DNA of 64,000 bases. It comes from Osmia lignaria lignaria (taxonomy: Eukaryota; Arthropoda; Insecta; Hymenoptera; Megachilidae). The notes beneath the pieces are model-generated. The model ran no database searches, was not told the origin of the DNA, and was given only the letters and a program-made list of their open reading frames with translations. Each line of letters opens with the position of its first letter. Within the stretch, counting starts at the first letter, position 1. Made by a program: the position numbers and the translations under genes. The stretch lies in NCBI RefSeq assembly GCF_051020975.1, contig NC_135032.1, forward strand, positions 11,904,001 through 11,968,000. The letters are read 5' to 3'. Positions 15,001-28,313 of this stretch are shown piece after piece.

Positions 15001-18000
15001 TTTTCTGGGGCACAGTGCGGCTTGAAACCCTTCAGATACTTGTTCACGGACCAGTTTCATAAATACTTTCAATGTCGTACGATCCATATGAAACTGGTCT
15101 TGGAGTATGCATCAATGTTTTGCCTATTTTTACGCTTGACCGTCATGTACATACACATACTCGATGTATCCTCCTCCTCTTAGAAACATGTTTAATATAT
15201 GTGGACAGTAGAGATTATTTTCGTTAAGATTTCCACAGGCCGCATTGTAACCGTAAAAGTCGTCGCGATCAGCGGAAAAGTGCGTCGTTTACCGTCCAGA
15301 CGTCCGTAGCTTCGAACGTGAGTAAACCGTGACGTTGCTCGACGCTTGTGAACACGGATATCGATCGATCGTTTCCGGGAAATCCGCATTAATCATTTTC
15401 CTATTACCTGATAAGCATGGTTCATTGATAAATTAACGAAGCGGCGAACGATTTTCCTTGGGAAACGACGAAAAGTATCTCGCATCTTTGGTTCTCCAGT
15501 TCGATCGCTCTTGTATAGTTAGGCGCGGAAATACAGCGGAATCGTAAAATCATCATCTCGTTCAGGGCTGCACGATGCAAACTCGGAATTAATTTTTCAG
15601 TTATATTTTGAATATTTTAATTGCTTCCATAGTCCTGAGCTTGACTACATTAATTATCTCCACTCCACGATTTAATTTACGACCGCCCTATATTTCCGCG
15701 TCCGATTATACGTCCGATCAAAGTCGAGGGTACAAACTGTCGCCTACTCGACAGTGTTTCGAGAGGAGAGCTAGAAAGGAGGCTGCATGTGTCACAGCAA
15801 TGCGCACCGTGAATCTCGGAAGCGTTGACGCGCGCGACATCCCAATGTAGGTGTTTTTGTTTTTTCTTTCTTGCCGTAAAATATGTCCGAATGAAAGGGA
15901 AAAAGAAAAGTAACGTAAGTGCGTGTGCATGAGAGGGAGAGCATAGAATTCGAACATTCGTCTGAGATCAAGTATTGATGAACATGTTAATTAATCGAAC
16001 TTCCTTTTTTCTGTTTCTTCAACGCTCTAGTTGTTCAGGATTAAGCCTCTGCCAGTGTTAGTAAGTACCGCCACTTGATCTGGTGTGATTGGACTGCTGT
16101 AGTTAGAAGGCTATGCGTTTATCATACATACATATCCATTCAATACACACGCATATTGTATACCGTGTGTGCGGTGTGAGTCTGAGTAAATTTGGCGGTC
16201 AGAGATCGTATAACAATAATTTCATCTATGTAATTGTTTTCTATTAATCCGTGTATTAATTAACCAGAGTTTTCCAGCGTGATGAATTGATTTTCTTCAC
16301 TAATCAATCGCTCGTGTTTGGTGGTAAATTTTGTTGCAATCACTAACAAAATAATTAATATAAGTTGAGAATTCGAGTCTGAGATTTACCCAGACCCAAG
16401 CTGCACGATCGACCACCATGGCACACATTACCATTTTGCAAAGAACGTAGGCCTTCGCTCGATCATTCTTCCATTCTTCTGCGTTCTTTCAGTTCCTCGT
16501 CATGTAAGCCCGGTACCATTTCAAATTATCGGCTGTCACTTTAAGCGAGAAACACGACAACGCGTGCCCTTATACACGCGAAATATAATTCCTTTCTTTC
16601 TTTCGTACCTTCTCCGATGTCCGATATATCCTTTCTGTCTCTATCTCTATTTCTCTCTTGCATAGAATGCCGACATCACGAAAATCCTTACTTTACTGCT
16701 GATGCAACAAGTAGTCACTGGAAGACGTAGATGATTGCGCGACCATTGGATTGTCACGTTAGATTTATACATAGAGACTAGGCCTGTACGAATATACAAA
16801 TCTTCTGACTTGATTCTTGTATCAGGTTGTTGCATATCAAATAGTGCGGCGATTCTCAATCTTTTCATAAATGTATACACCATCGAGAATGAAATTCAAT
16901 CTATTATCAAACAATATTAAAATTGTTTCATTAGAATCATTAGTTGAGAATCGCTGAATCACTTTGTAGTTGTCAAATTATTTATTTAAATACTTCTGTA
17001 GTGATCTGTAGGAATGGTAACAAAAATCTTTTCAGTTACTGATAATAAATAATGATGGGATGGTTAATTTTCTTATTAATTATAATAATTCATTTCTACG
17101 ATAATGTTAAGGTATTAACAAATGAAGTAAATATAAAATTGATGGACTGTTATTCAATATTGTACTTATTACAAAGAATGAACAAATCTCATTTTTGTCA
17201 AAGTTTTTCAGATAGATTGTGTTTTCATTACTGCACAAGGTATGACATTGTCTTCATGACAAATCAATCTTTTTCAGTTGATTAAGCTTGGCCTTTCAGC
17301 ATGTAATGCTTCATTGAAATGATGTAATTAATTGTTGATGATGCACTTGGCATTAAATGCTTCTTGTCATCCATCATCTCATATCAAATTCAACATAATT
17401 ATTTTTAATCTTAGGTAATTTTATGAATATTTCTTCCATGTCGATATTTTTTTCACAGCTTTCTTTATTTCACAAGTACACAATAAATTTTGATTATAGA
17501 GAATTCAAAATATTCTAAAATACTGTCAATAATTAATTGTAATTTATAAAGTCCATGAATCTTGATAGACCCAGACCCTGCTATTTAAGGGTTGAAAATG
17601 AGAAATCATTGTTCTTCATTTCATCCAAGAAGAAAAGTTCGTTTAATTAAAATAAATTCTAAAAACGACAACACGATGAATTTCAAAAGGAATATTCGTA
17701 CAAGGCCGACTCTCAGAACACGAACTTCATTTATCACACCACGTCCCTTTGAATTCATTACGAGAATCATTGTTCGACTCGTTTCGATTGCGAATGTTAC
17801 GCGAGCAAATCAGACGGCATTATGTATTGTCACTCTGCATTATTATTCTATTCCTTCGTATGCCGTATTTTCTTCTTCGCACATTTACGTAGTGCCCGTA
17901 TGCATACTTTGCATATCGCGCATTTTTTTCAACGTATATGTACGTGTGCGTATGTTGCGTACGTGTGGCAGTGTGCTCTGTATACGTATCTACTGTGCAG

Positions 18001-21000
18001 CATCTAGTGCTTCAGCTTGTTGTCGAAATAATGATAATTACAGAAAATACCAATACGAGTTGCTCGTGTCTATGTATTAGGTGTATGCATAAATTTTAGT
18101 CTTTTTTTTTTTGTAATTTAATAATTAAAATTACCAAATGAAGGCCAGATTTTTAATTGCTTTGCTATATAACAAATTCCTGATTTTGAAATGTAATAAT
18201 AACAATAAGTTAATATTTCATATAAAAAATTTACTAAGAAGATTGAAACTTATGCATACCCCTAATACACACATCATTAGATTGTGCACTGATTATATAA
18301 TAATAACAAGATCGTATAACTTTCGTTCCAGTGACGTCGGACTATTTTAATCTGTGTGCAATCTTATATCTATGAATATAGAAACATACTTTTAAGTCGG
18401 TCGTCCATGATGCGAACTAAAAATCTTTCAAACCCAGCGATTCAGTGTTCCTTTCTATTCTTTCATATCGAATTGTTTCGAGTGCGAACTAATATCACGA
18501 GTCACTGCACGACGCTTTACGAACATTCAGTCACTTTCACAAAGAGAAAGGTTTTGTGGAATTTCACATTTTTCCATTCACATAGAATCGTTCGTTTATT
18601 GTTTCTACCATTTCAAAAGACATATCAAAAAATATATTTTACTTTTTATTACTTTCAACAAATGAATATGCCAACTATTTAGCAATACCACCGAAAGGGT
18701 CATCAAGAATTTTTATTCTTTTCATTTTTTTCCCCTTTTTATAAGACTACAAGTTCATTGCAAGATTAATCGCCAATGCTTCGCGTATGTCGCATTTTAC
18801 GCTTCGATTCAGTTGCAACAGAGCAGCCTGGCTTTAGCCAACGTTAAGTAGCATCAACAGCGATCGATACTATCGTAGAACGAATGTATCATCCGCGTTT
18901 TAGGGCAACAAGTAATCACCATCTGTGTGATTCATTAACCTAAATGGTTAGGGTGATTCGAGTGGGAAATTGTGAGAAATTATTCCGAGAAATTGTGAGC
19001 GTAATTGTGATAAGCACCGTTAACGATCTTACGTTTCCTGCCACCCCTCTGTCACCCTTCAGTACTTGTACGTCACAATAAGAACGGTTCGGTTTCACTT
19101 CATCAATTTTATATTAACACTTTGACGGCCATTTATTGGTGTCCGTAGAAATTAAAATTTTTATTGAGGGATTAGTGACACGAGGGGCCCTCTTGTAGAA
19201 TAGAGATCCTAATTTTAATTAACACGTTGGGTGTCGCGTGAATAGGTGCTTGCAATTTCGCATAATAAAGATCTTGCAAAAAATAATTAATAATGATTGA
19301 AATTTTCAATAATTTCAACGTAGGAAATTTGTCTAATTTGAAAATTAATTCCATAAATATCTATAACCGTCAAAGTGTTAGGAATCACTGACGATAACCC
19401 AATGTCTGAATGATTGTAAAATACATAAATTAACAATTGAATTTTTCTGCATCGACAGATATTCGTTCGAGCTCAATTCGACTACGATCCGTTAGAGGAC
19501 GAGTTGATACCATGTGCGCAAGCTGGGATCGCTTTCAAAACTGGCGACATCCTGCAAATCATCAGCAAGGACGACCATTACTGGTGGCAGGCGCAGAAGG
19601 ATAACGCGGCCGGTTCCGCGGGTTTGATACCTTCGCCTGAACTTCAGGAACGTCGTATCGCTTATATGGCAATGGAAAAGAACAAACAAGAACAAGGTAA
19701 AATTCATGACACATTCATTCATGAAAATATATTCCTATTGCTTTTGATTATTCTCTATTGATCCTTGAAGAAATGGTATAAAATATGATTTTAACACATT
19801 CATCGCCATAGAAATGAAATTTTATAGACAGACCACATATTATAAGCGTCAGGTGACCAATTAATTTAAAACGCATTTCAAATTGCTTTAGTTTCTAATA
19901 ATACTAAAAGCAATTGGATAAAACGTTGTAATCATTTCTCGCAATAAAATCACATTAAAAATGAAATTCTCTTTAGCCGTGGCATAGCATTCAGGGTAAT
20001 TATAGGTTCCAGCAGATCGCATTCTGTCTGATATTCAGATCGGAAGATGAAATTTCCGTCGCGTTTTGCCATCGCCTTACCGATCCATTATCAACCCTGT
20101 CACGTTTGATACTCCGATTAATTTCCACTACTCTCGCTGCTGCCATGAAACGAATGTGCTGGTGAACATGATGTGATGTGTGCGTTGTTAGATGTGAGCA
20201 GGTTTTCAATGGAGCATGTAGTATCGTTTGATGTGAATCATTTTTACCAGGTGATGTACAGGTCCACAGGCAATGTACCATTTCTTTTTCTCTCCATTTT
20301 TTCTTTTTTTTTTTTTTTTTTTTTTCAAAAAAGGAATGAATGAGCGAGGGATTACGTTCTGATGATCGATCGTACAGTTATGGATAACGACATTGCAATG
20401 CTCGGTTCAATAATTCGCAATTCGAAATGATTAATCTGTGATGCCTTTTCTTTTTAATAACAGTAATTAGGAATTTTAGGAAATTTTCACAAAAAATGAT
20501 ATAAAGTGTGTTTCAGAACTATAAAATGAAAATTAATTAACGGATTTGAGATTGTGTACAATTAAAATCGTGTGTCCTTCAGAAATAGTGAGAATCCTCA
20601 ACTGGAGACCATGGAGGGAAATGGGTTAGTGCTTTAATTAATTTCAGAAATCAGTTCACTGTAAATTATAAAAGAAATGAGATAAACGGTATCTGAAATT
20701 ACAGAAGGTGTTTATATAACTTTCTACAAAATATAATAATTCTTCCTTTTTAATTATTTTTAATTTATATACAAATATCTGTCGCTTATTCATTATTACC
20801 TGAATCCTGTATTTATAAAATATCTGATATTTTGATATTAACATTAATGGATTAATGTACCTCAGCATTCGTCAGGTAGAAATTAATATCTGTTTAAAAT
20901 AACCCATTTTCCAAACAACAAAATTTTCGTTTCGTCAGTGCAAATTGATAAAATGATTGAATGGCGGATGTCGAATCAATTCTAATCCAAATCTGTAAAA

Positions 21001-24000
21001 TTCATACAGAAATACTTAAAAAACAAAAATGAAAAAGGGTCTCTCTTCGCGGTCCGTCATTCGATGGTTTAAAATAGAAACACTAAAAGGAAATAATGTA
21101 GGATAAAGAAGTCGTGATTAGCAAGAGAGGACGAATAGTTTGCAAAATTAAATTGTTAGCTTCAGTGATACAGCTGTTGTTGTGTGTTGTGCGGGGCTAG
21201 ATGCTGAAGGAGAAGGAGGATGTTCTTCTCACACCGAAGGCTGCGACGGTTCGACAGGTATGACTCTGCCTTCAGGTAGAAAACGCGTAGAGTCACGTAG
21301 AACCGTGTAGTCCGCATGAAATACAAGATATGTACTTGTTCCGTGCTTCAAATACACGCATCAGTTATACGGATATTTGATAGCAGAAATATCAACACTT
21401 TCTCGAGAGGATCAACTCGGAAAACTGTTTAACATGTTCGCTGTGGACGCGAGAGATCCCGCTAGACCTCGATCTTGAAATCTTTATGAAACATTATTAT
21501 TTTAATATTATTATTATTACAAATAATGTGATTATTAATATTAAAAAATCCACCTGTGTAAAAAAGAAGGCAGTTCCATTAAAAGAAACAATGCTAGCTA
21601 TAGAATCTCGAAAAATATTTTGTTATTATGTAGGGTAATTAGAACACTTCCTTTCATTAACTTTGATAACATCGTAGATCTTCATTGTTTCAGTATTGTA
21701 TCATATAACAGTTACTCTACATAATATAGAACATGCTTCCACATGGCGTGCTTCGATGCATGCGTTCGCTATACGTTTCACGCAATTCACGCTTGTTTCG
21801 CACGATTCCACTCGCAAGCACATCATTTTAGGCATCATTATGTTGAGGTTTTGAACGAATGATTCTGTAGAAATCATTTTAATAACCAATACCAGAACGA
21901 AAATTTGTTACAAAACATTTTTGCAAATATTTAAGGTAAAAACATTTGTTTCTGACTGACCATGAGATTCATTTATTCAGAATTAAAATATAGTTGAAAA
22001 TAGTATAGTTTTGTATACTGCATAAAAATTGATAAACCATCTGATAGAAAATTGAACAGTTTGAAAGTGTTTCATTGAAAATAATCATTCTAAGCGTTCA
22101 AACTCCTCATAATCGTGCTACTGATCGTGACACCGATATTCATGACTTCACACACGAAAATTCACCCAGATGACCCTTGTTCTTTTTTCATCTTGTGACC
22201 TGCTGGAACGCCCATCTCAGTGGGACTCCCACGCTCTCCTTATGGTTATGGCTTCTATGTAAACTGGCTGAATGAATGAAATCTCTTTACCATTTAGAAA
22301 GAATACGCTTTACACAGTGATCGACATTTATATACGAAAGTAGTTTATTCACTTCGATTGCGCCGTTGAGACGATAATTTTTCGAACGTTCGAGGATGAT
22401 GCTGATTTGCATATTACAGATATAAAGCTATCTTTCATATTAAAATACCAAATTCAATATTATAAAACAACCTGCGTATACAGTTCTCTCTAGAGTTTAG
22501 TATTATTAACTTATTAAAATCATATCCTATAAATTAATGCTACAGTTTTATTCCATACGGAAACGTAAGTGATAAACTCTACAGGGAATTGATTAGACTG
22601 AAAGAATTAAAATATTTTTTTACAGGGTTACATTATGGACTGATCCTGATATTTATAATTTACTCAAATATTCAACTAACATGTTTTTTGCGTTTCCAGT
22701 GAATTGCTCAATATTTGGCCGGAAAAAGAAGCAGTACAAGGATAAGTATCTCGCGAAACACAACGCAGTCTTTGACCAGCTGGATCTGGTCACCTACGAA
22801 GAGGTCGTTAAGCTTCCCTGTAAGTGAATAATTTAATAATTATTAAATAAATTAAAAATTAACTCCCAACCACTATAAATTAAACAAAAAAACACAGTAT
22901 TGAACTATGAAGCAATTGGTTTTTAAAGAATAAATGAAATAATATTTGATAAATCGTCAAGTTATTAATTAAATCTTTTATATTAATATTACTACGTTAT
23001 TGCTGTTATAGATCCCGCATTTCAGCGGAAAACATTAGTGTTACTTGGAGCACATGGTGTTGGTCGTCGTCATATAAAGAATACAATTATTGCGAAGCAT
23101 CCTGACAAATATGCCTATCCTATTCCACGTAAGTGTAAAAAGTTACTTTACTTTATTTTACTTTTCCACCCTAGATAAAGTAAACAAGTTCCTGAAAGTC
23201 TTCTAATTTTAAGTAAAATTAAATAAAATAAAATTATCTTCACTTTTAAAATTCAGCTTCTTATTAAAAAGTTATGTTTTAATTAAAAGATTCTGTCTCA
23301 AATATTTCTCGACCTATTATATCTATTAACTGAAGAAACATTCTAAATCAAAGTAGGTAGTATCTGGTCCGTAAAACATATTTCGTCCTCTTTTCTTCCG
23401 TACGCTTTATGATGTCAGCTAGATGGATCTTCATCGTTTGTAAAGCAAAGGAACCTTTGTGCTTCTATCTTCAAGCCCATAAATTTAATATTTTTAGATA
23501 CACTTCTCTACGTTCATTGAATTGGTGCACGACAGTATACTTTGCAATCCAGCTAACGTGATAACTACTGCTGAAATTTCTAAAGGCTTTTAACATCGTC
23601 TTAAATTTTTCTGACGTGTATAAAACATTATTGCAATAATTTTTTTTTTCTTTAGAAATTAAAGATTTAATTTGAAGCTGTGATTTAAAAGGAAAATAAT
23701 GATTGTTGAATTATGCAATAAATATACATTTTTCTTTCGATTATTATTTACTAATATAATTTCAACAGGTGAAATATTAAATATTACTTTTCAGATACAA
23801 CGAGGCCTCCGCGAAACGATGAAGAAAACGGACGCAATTATTATTTCGTGTCGCATGACGAAATGATGGCTGACATAGCTGCTAATGAATACCTCGAATA
23901 TGGTACATTATTAAATACATTTTACATTTAATGTTAAAAATAATAAATTAATTTCTATTAAACTTATGTGTATTTCCTTTCAAATGATAGTTACTTATTT

Positions 24001-24973
24001 TCACAAAATTTTTATTCTGTTCTATTTAAACTTTTTCTTTTACTATGTTGTACAAGAATTATACGAATCTCATAATGAAAGTCATAAACGCTAATTTATT
24101 AATTCCATTGTTTCTTGTACATAGGTACACACGAAGATGCTATGTATGGAACGAAATTGGAAACGATTCGCAAAATTCACGAAGAAGGCAGAGTGGCGAT
24201 ATTAGACGTGGAACCGCAAGCTTTAAAGGTGTTACGCACAGCAGAATTTGCACCTTATGTTGTTTTTATCGCCGCTCCAGTATTCCAGAATATTACCGAT
24301 GTAAGCAACGAACATTTAGAATTGTAATCTAACGATAATCAAACTCTGCACTTGCACAGATCGTTAACTTTCTCCAGTAAGGTGTAGCTAACTAAGGATG
24401 AGTTAACTGATTAAACGATTAATCGGTCATTGATGAAATTACGGAACTCTGACACTTTCACCTAACTAAATTTGCTGTTATAAATAAGTTACGTAATGGA
24501 AATCGCTTTGGGAATTCAATCTCAGCTTGTAGCAACAGCAGCAAATACGTGACACAATTTTAAAGTTGCAAAGTACTGTTGAATATTGTTGAAGTGATTA
24601 AAAAGAATCTCGTAAATAGTGTTTATTCTAATCAGTATACTTTGAGAACTTCCAAAAAACCTTCAGAATAAATTACTTATGACACCCAAGAGTGGGGGTC
24701 TTGCCGATACAAAGCCGGTACCGCTCTATCTCTATCCCTACTTTTAACAAAACAAACAAAAATACTAATGAAATTGCATAATTAATGTTTTAGTGTGACG
24801 GAAGCCTGGAAAGACTGGCGAAGGAATCAGACTCGTTGAAGCAAGCGTACGGCCACTTTTTCGACTTAACCATCGTAAACAACGACATCGAGGAGACGAT
24901 CGCTCAGTTAGAGGCAGCGATCGAACGGGTACACACGACACCGCAGTGGGTGCCGGTATCCTGGGTCTACTGA
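3037..24973 (+). CDS. CASK: CASK, MAGUK scaffold with pseudokinase N-terminus (3' part, nine exons)
   Basis: CASK is a cytoplasmic scaffold at synapses and cell junctions. Its PDZ domain binds neurexin and syndecan tails; L27 domains bind Lin-7/Mint/SAP97 partners. Exons: 3037-3228, 3552-3716, 5172-5240, 19459-19696, 22700-22819, 23012-23128, 23795-23902, 24125-24300 and 24794-24973. They join in phase to 454 codons plus a stop. Exon 1 holds the end of L27 and the linker (VTPPPLLPYLNG). Exons 1-3 hold the PDZ (GITLKMN carboxylate loop, HVGDEIREING). Exon 4 is the SH3 domain (AQFDYDP, WWQAQ, GLIPSPELQE). Exon 5 is the Hook region (GRKKKQYKDKYL). Exons 6-9 are the guanylate-kinase domain with the degenerate P-loop GAHGVGRRHIKN typical of CASK, ending in the diagnostic QWVPVSWVY. 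The CaM-kinase-like domain must lie upstream. A 14.2-kb intron splits PDZ from SH3. A second donor at 5247 would add two in-frame residues. Confidence 0.97.
4179..4348. mobile_element. TA-type MITE, family 1, copy 1 (CASK intron)
   Basis: About 170 bp with inverted ends. The left end reads CCGAGCATGGTAGGCTTCC. The right end, on the other strand, reads CAGTATCGAGCAAAGTAGGC. The inner sequence AATGGCGAT is shared with copies at 29510-29631 and 61157-61507. It has no coding capacity. The best-preserved copy begins CAGTA and is flanked by TA, which suggests a Tc1/mariner or pogo-type parent. This copy is decayed at its outer ends. Confidence 0.75.
5241..5501 (+). CDS. Possible alternative C-terminus of CASK by read-through of the PDZ exon
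   Basis: If the donor after codon GAG at 5240 is not used, the frame stays open for 86 more codons to a TAA at 5499-5501. The extension is Ser/Thr/Lys/Pro-rich, with a run near TSKEKSKSKSSKSKSG and a basic end (RRRLNPLSALRSRKS). Its base composition is clearly richer in G and C than the surrounding intron. It would give a CASK form with PDZ but no SH3 or guanylate-kinase domain. A canonical AATAAA lies at 5973. Vertebrate CASK has a Ser/Thr-rich, alternatively spliced linker at the same point, so part of this could instead belong to a linker exon. An internal donor at 5398 would not keep phase with the SH3 exon. This is inference from reading frame and composition. Confidence 0.45.
   Translation, partial: VQVSPKTQIQSQNPTLHKPAPVAVPTSTSSTTATTKTGKSVKTSSATTSKEKSKSKSSKSKSGSSSTESTPRRRLNPLSALRSRKS
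7364..7589. mobile_element. Fold-back mariner-type MITE
   Basis: The element runs from TTAGGTTGTTGTATGTC to a near-perfect reverse complement of the same sequence and is flanked by TA on both sides (7362-7363 and 7590-7591). Nearly the whole 226 bp is an imperfect palindrome, with the centre near 7480. The two arms share blocks such as TTTCATGACA, AAAGTATTAC and TATATCA. The TTAGGTTG end resembles those of mariner elements. Transcribed in the CASK intron it would form a long hairpin. Confidence 0.85.
13740..13938. mobile_element. piggyBac-type MITE (TTAA-flanked)
   Basis: TTAA at 13740-13743 and 13935-13938 flanks a core of about 191 bp. The inverted ends are CCTTTTCATTACGG on the left and CCCTTTCATTTCTAACG on the right, read on the minus strand. 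TTAA target sites and CCYTTT ends are typical of piggyBac-superfamily elements. There is no coding capacity. Confidence 0.75.
19114..19381. mobile_element. piggyBac-type MITE (CACTTTGACGG ends)
   Basis: TTAA at 19114-19117 is followed by CACTTTGACGGCC. The other end, on the minus strand, is CACTTTGACGGTTATAG, with TTAG (one change from TTAA) at 19378-19381. The core is about 260 bp and lies 77 bp upstream of the CASK SH3 exon. Inner sequence also pairs partly across the element (ATTTATTGG against ATTTATGG). Confidence 0.8.
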
Positions 24974-27900
24974 CAGCGAACCTCTCCAATTCGTCACATC
25001 ACCCACTGCAATGGCTCGTCGAACGTGAAACAGTGATCATCGAATCGCGAATCCACCGAACGACCGGTCCATAAGCGATCGCTTAACTGCGACCACACGA
25101 TAGACTGTTATACAACGTACCTAAATTAGGCACCGGAAGTCGCAGTCGTAGCCGATTCGGGACAGACAGGTACGTATAAATACGCGTCGGACCAATCGAA
25201 CGAAAATCAATTCGTCGAGAATCCTTCGAATGCGTCACTTTGGCCGTGTGTTCATGCACAGTTTTTTTATCACTACTGAATTGTTACTACTACTGGTTAA
25301 TTAATCTTATCGGTACCCGTTATTGTCGATCGCGTGGGAAGAGTTAAAGAGACGAAAACTGATCCAATACACGACAATCAAAAGAATAAGAAAAGAGAAG
25401 AAAAAAAAAAAAAAGAAAGCCGCAGAGGAAACATAGATTTTAAAAGTCTGTAATATCGTTTTGTTCGATACGTATAAGGGTAACGCTGCAAGCTCCAAAA
25501 AATCGGTTTAATTAACGGAGCTAATCGCCTGTTAGTTATTTTGTTCGCGCAGTTTTCTCTCTTTCTCTCTTCGCATCAGCTCTTCTTACTTTCTCTATCT
25601 CTATCTGTCTGTCTCTATATTTTCCGCTCTCTTCTTTGCATTTCTCGAGACATTCCTCGCGTACACGAATTGAACGCTGTCTGTGCGTAGCCACGCGTCT
25701 GGAAAACGTTGCAGAGTGGTTAACGATAGGGCAGAGTTCGGGTGAATAAAGATGGAAAGTGGATTGAAGATGAGGAACGGTCGTTCGTGAATGTTGACCG
25801 AGTGGACAAAGCTTGTACCGTTATTGCGAAATCTGTCAATCGACTTTAACCTAATCTATAATTGCCTCCTATCGTACTCTCTCTTATAACTATTGTATAC
25901 AGAGCGAAGGTGAAGAAGAAAAAAAAAAATAAAATGCTAGGATCTCGCTGCCCGATAATCCCGCTTGAAACGATTCGAATCGAAGGAAAATCGAAAGGCA
26001 GCTAGTCGTTTACCAGTAACTTTTAAGCAGTAGAGAAAACTTCGCCGATTTCGTCTAGTATTTCGAACATCTAACGAAACGTGTATAATTGCGCGAGCGC
26101 TATTCTTCCTCCTTAGCTGAGCGTTTTCCTTTTCCTTTCGAGCCTGTCACTTCCGGAAGTTATCCTATACCGGACTCTTAACCGGTACCAGGACGTCGAA
26201 TTGCTCGAGTTTCATTAGAGATCTTTTCACTCCGAACTGAGAGCTTAAAGCGCGGACCTCATAGAGGTGCCGTTTTCTTCCTACGGGTTTTACGTTTCAC
26301 ACCACTCGACACACATGCACGTCACCGTAATATCACTCGGTTCGCATCGCATCCTCGTACAAAGAAATAAAAAAGCGCATTATCGAACGACGAAGTAAAT
26401 GAAACGCGCGGTTAACTATACGAATATTTATAAACACGTAAACTCAAGTAAATAGATAGTCTACCAACTATATGAAATAATACTAAACACCGTCTTTGCA
26501 TTAAAATGAGAAAAAAAAACAGAAGCAGTCTAGAAACATGTACACGCTGACACGCGCACATTTAATTACACCACGTAGATATACGCTTACACGGTCGTAC
26601 GCGTGACACACACAAACGCGCGGTCATATAACGCTGAAACGATTAATCCTTTCATTAACACCTTGAAAAATTATTATATAGAAAGAAAATTATATTAGCG
26701 CGTAAATAGAAATTTTATTCTATTTTTCTTTATAACATTTCAACTCCAAATACTAAAAATATCAGAACACCAAAATATTAAAAATTTTTTAATGAAGTTT
26801 ATCAATTTCCCACAATTTTCTACTATTTTATGTTTGTGTTATGAAAGGGTTACTTGTACACCACTACATACATAAAAGAAAAACATACGACACATACATA
26901 CGACAAGTAACGCGGATTCACGAGAAACAGATTTAACGTCTAGGTAATTAATTACAAACGATTACATGAATTAATTGTGTAACTAATTAACACTAAATTA
27001 TTAGGTGACTAGGAGATTTGCATATGCAGCCCGTAGAAGCGAAGGAGTGAATGCGTGTACGTAAGATTAACCGGTGTGAGTCTGTTGCATTCGCGATCAA
27101 CGTTGTGGACCTTCACGTGGCTTTGTTCAGAATAACAAGAAAAATGTTTAATTACAGCTCAATTACTTATATATATTAAGATCTCGAGAAACATACACAG
27201 GCACAGCGACACTTTTCACACGCGTACACACAGATTTTACTATGTTCTTCCTACTTGACACACATATAGAACACACACGATGTTATATAGTCATCGAGCG
27301 GGTAATTGCCCTGTTAAATTAAACGCTATATTTTGATGGAGTTCGCAAAGAAAACGGAGAAACAATCTGTTGTGTACGTATCTAAGAACAGGCTCCAATT
27401 CTCGCACGAATATAAATTTAAAAAAAAAAAAAGAAATTGTTAAGTGACAAGGATCAAAAAATCGAAGGAAAGCTCGTGTCGGTATGATCGTTTTAAGTGT
27501 GAATGAGAAAATAATTGAAACGTAAGAAGAACGAATCTTCAGTGATTTTGTAATATTTCTTATAAGTTGTAGCTGCCATATCCAGTAATGTTAAGTAACT
27601 AGGTGCACTGAGTGATTATCTGACGACGACTGTTAGGATTCTAATGGTGATGATTAATAATGATGATGATCAATGATGATCCTACATGCTCCTGCAAGTG
27701 TGTGTCCGCGACTTTGGATGAGTTACGCTAAGATGTTGAAAAGACGACGGGTCTAAAGAAAACAATAACAGTTCATTACAATTATGTAATTATAAATAAG
27801 AGAAAGAGACGAAGAATATTATAACACGTTGTTAATTGAATTAATAAAACTAGCCCAAAGTGTCGAAGGTAATTTAATTTTGCCACCCTTCTTCACTAAT

Positions 27901-28313
27901 TAAATGATAAGATGATTGAAATTAATTGAAAGGGGAAGTTTAGTAATTATTTTTAATTAAATTAAATCTAATTTTTTTTTTTATAGAACGGATGAAAAAA
28001 TAACAAACGGGTGACTTTTATCGTGTTTAATTCATGATTACAAAAATATCAAAGCATTGATTATAATACAAAATAATATTTACAATTTCTATTACTCCTG
28101 TAGCTTTATCACTAAGTACATTATGAATCTTTAATCATAAACTTCTGGGTACTTATATTAATCACATAACTCAATCACACATTTATTTATTTAAACATGC
28201 GTTCAAATTGGCTAGGATTTATAATAGGTTTTTAGGAATAAAAAAATATTTCATATTTCAATAGACTAGTATAATATTATTGTGCCAACAATTGAACATT
28301 GATACGTCGCAAA
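24974..28313. other. CASK 3'UTR and convergent intergenic interval
   Basis: The CASK 3'UTR should begin at 24974. Possible polyadenylation signals AATAAA lie at 25745, 25929 and 26366. The first 1.5 kb is less AT-rich than the introns and has a CT-rich tract at about 25553-25640. From about 27300 the sequence becomes AT-rich and leads into the lipocalin 3' end. The only insertion recognised is the MITE at 26643-26853; no further gene is seen. Confidence 0.6.
26643..26853. mobile_element. piggyBac-type MITE downstream of CASK
   Basis: The left end is TTAA followed by TCCTTTCATTAACAC (26643-26661). The right end, on the minus strand, is CCCTTTCATAACACAAAC next to TTAC (26850-26853, one change from TTAA). 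The core is about 203 bp and non-coding, with ends of the same type as the element at 13740. Confidence 0.7.

Larger units (their letters stand above)
5502..19458 (+). other. Long CASK intron between PDZ and SH3 exons
   Basis: About 14 kb without a recognisable exon. Besides the transposons listed separately it holds an AT-rich body, an alternating TATATAC/TATGTA tract near 12060-12110, poly-T runs at about 10707-10724 and 14866-14889, and a direct duplication of GGCGTGTCCAT near 12899-12923. GC-richer segments at about 14530-15050, 15190-15550 and 15640-15850 stand out from the background and could be enhancers, internal promoters or first exons. Short open frames in them do not resemble any family I know. 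Confidence 0.7.
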
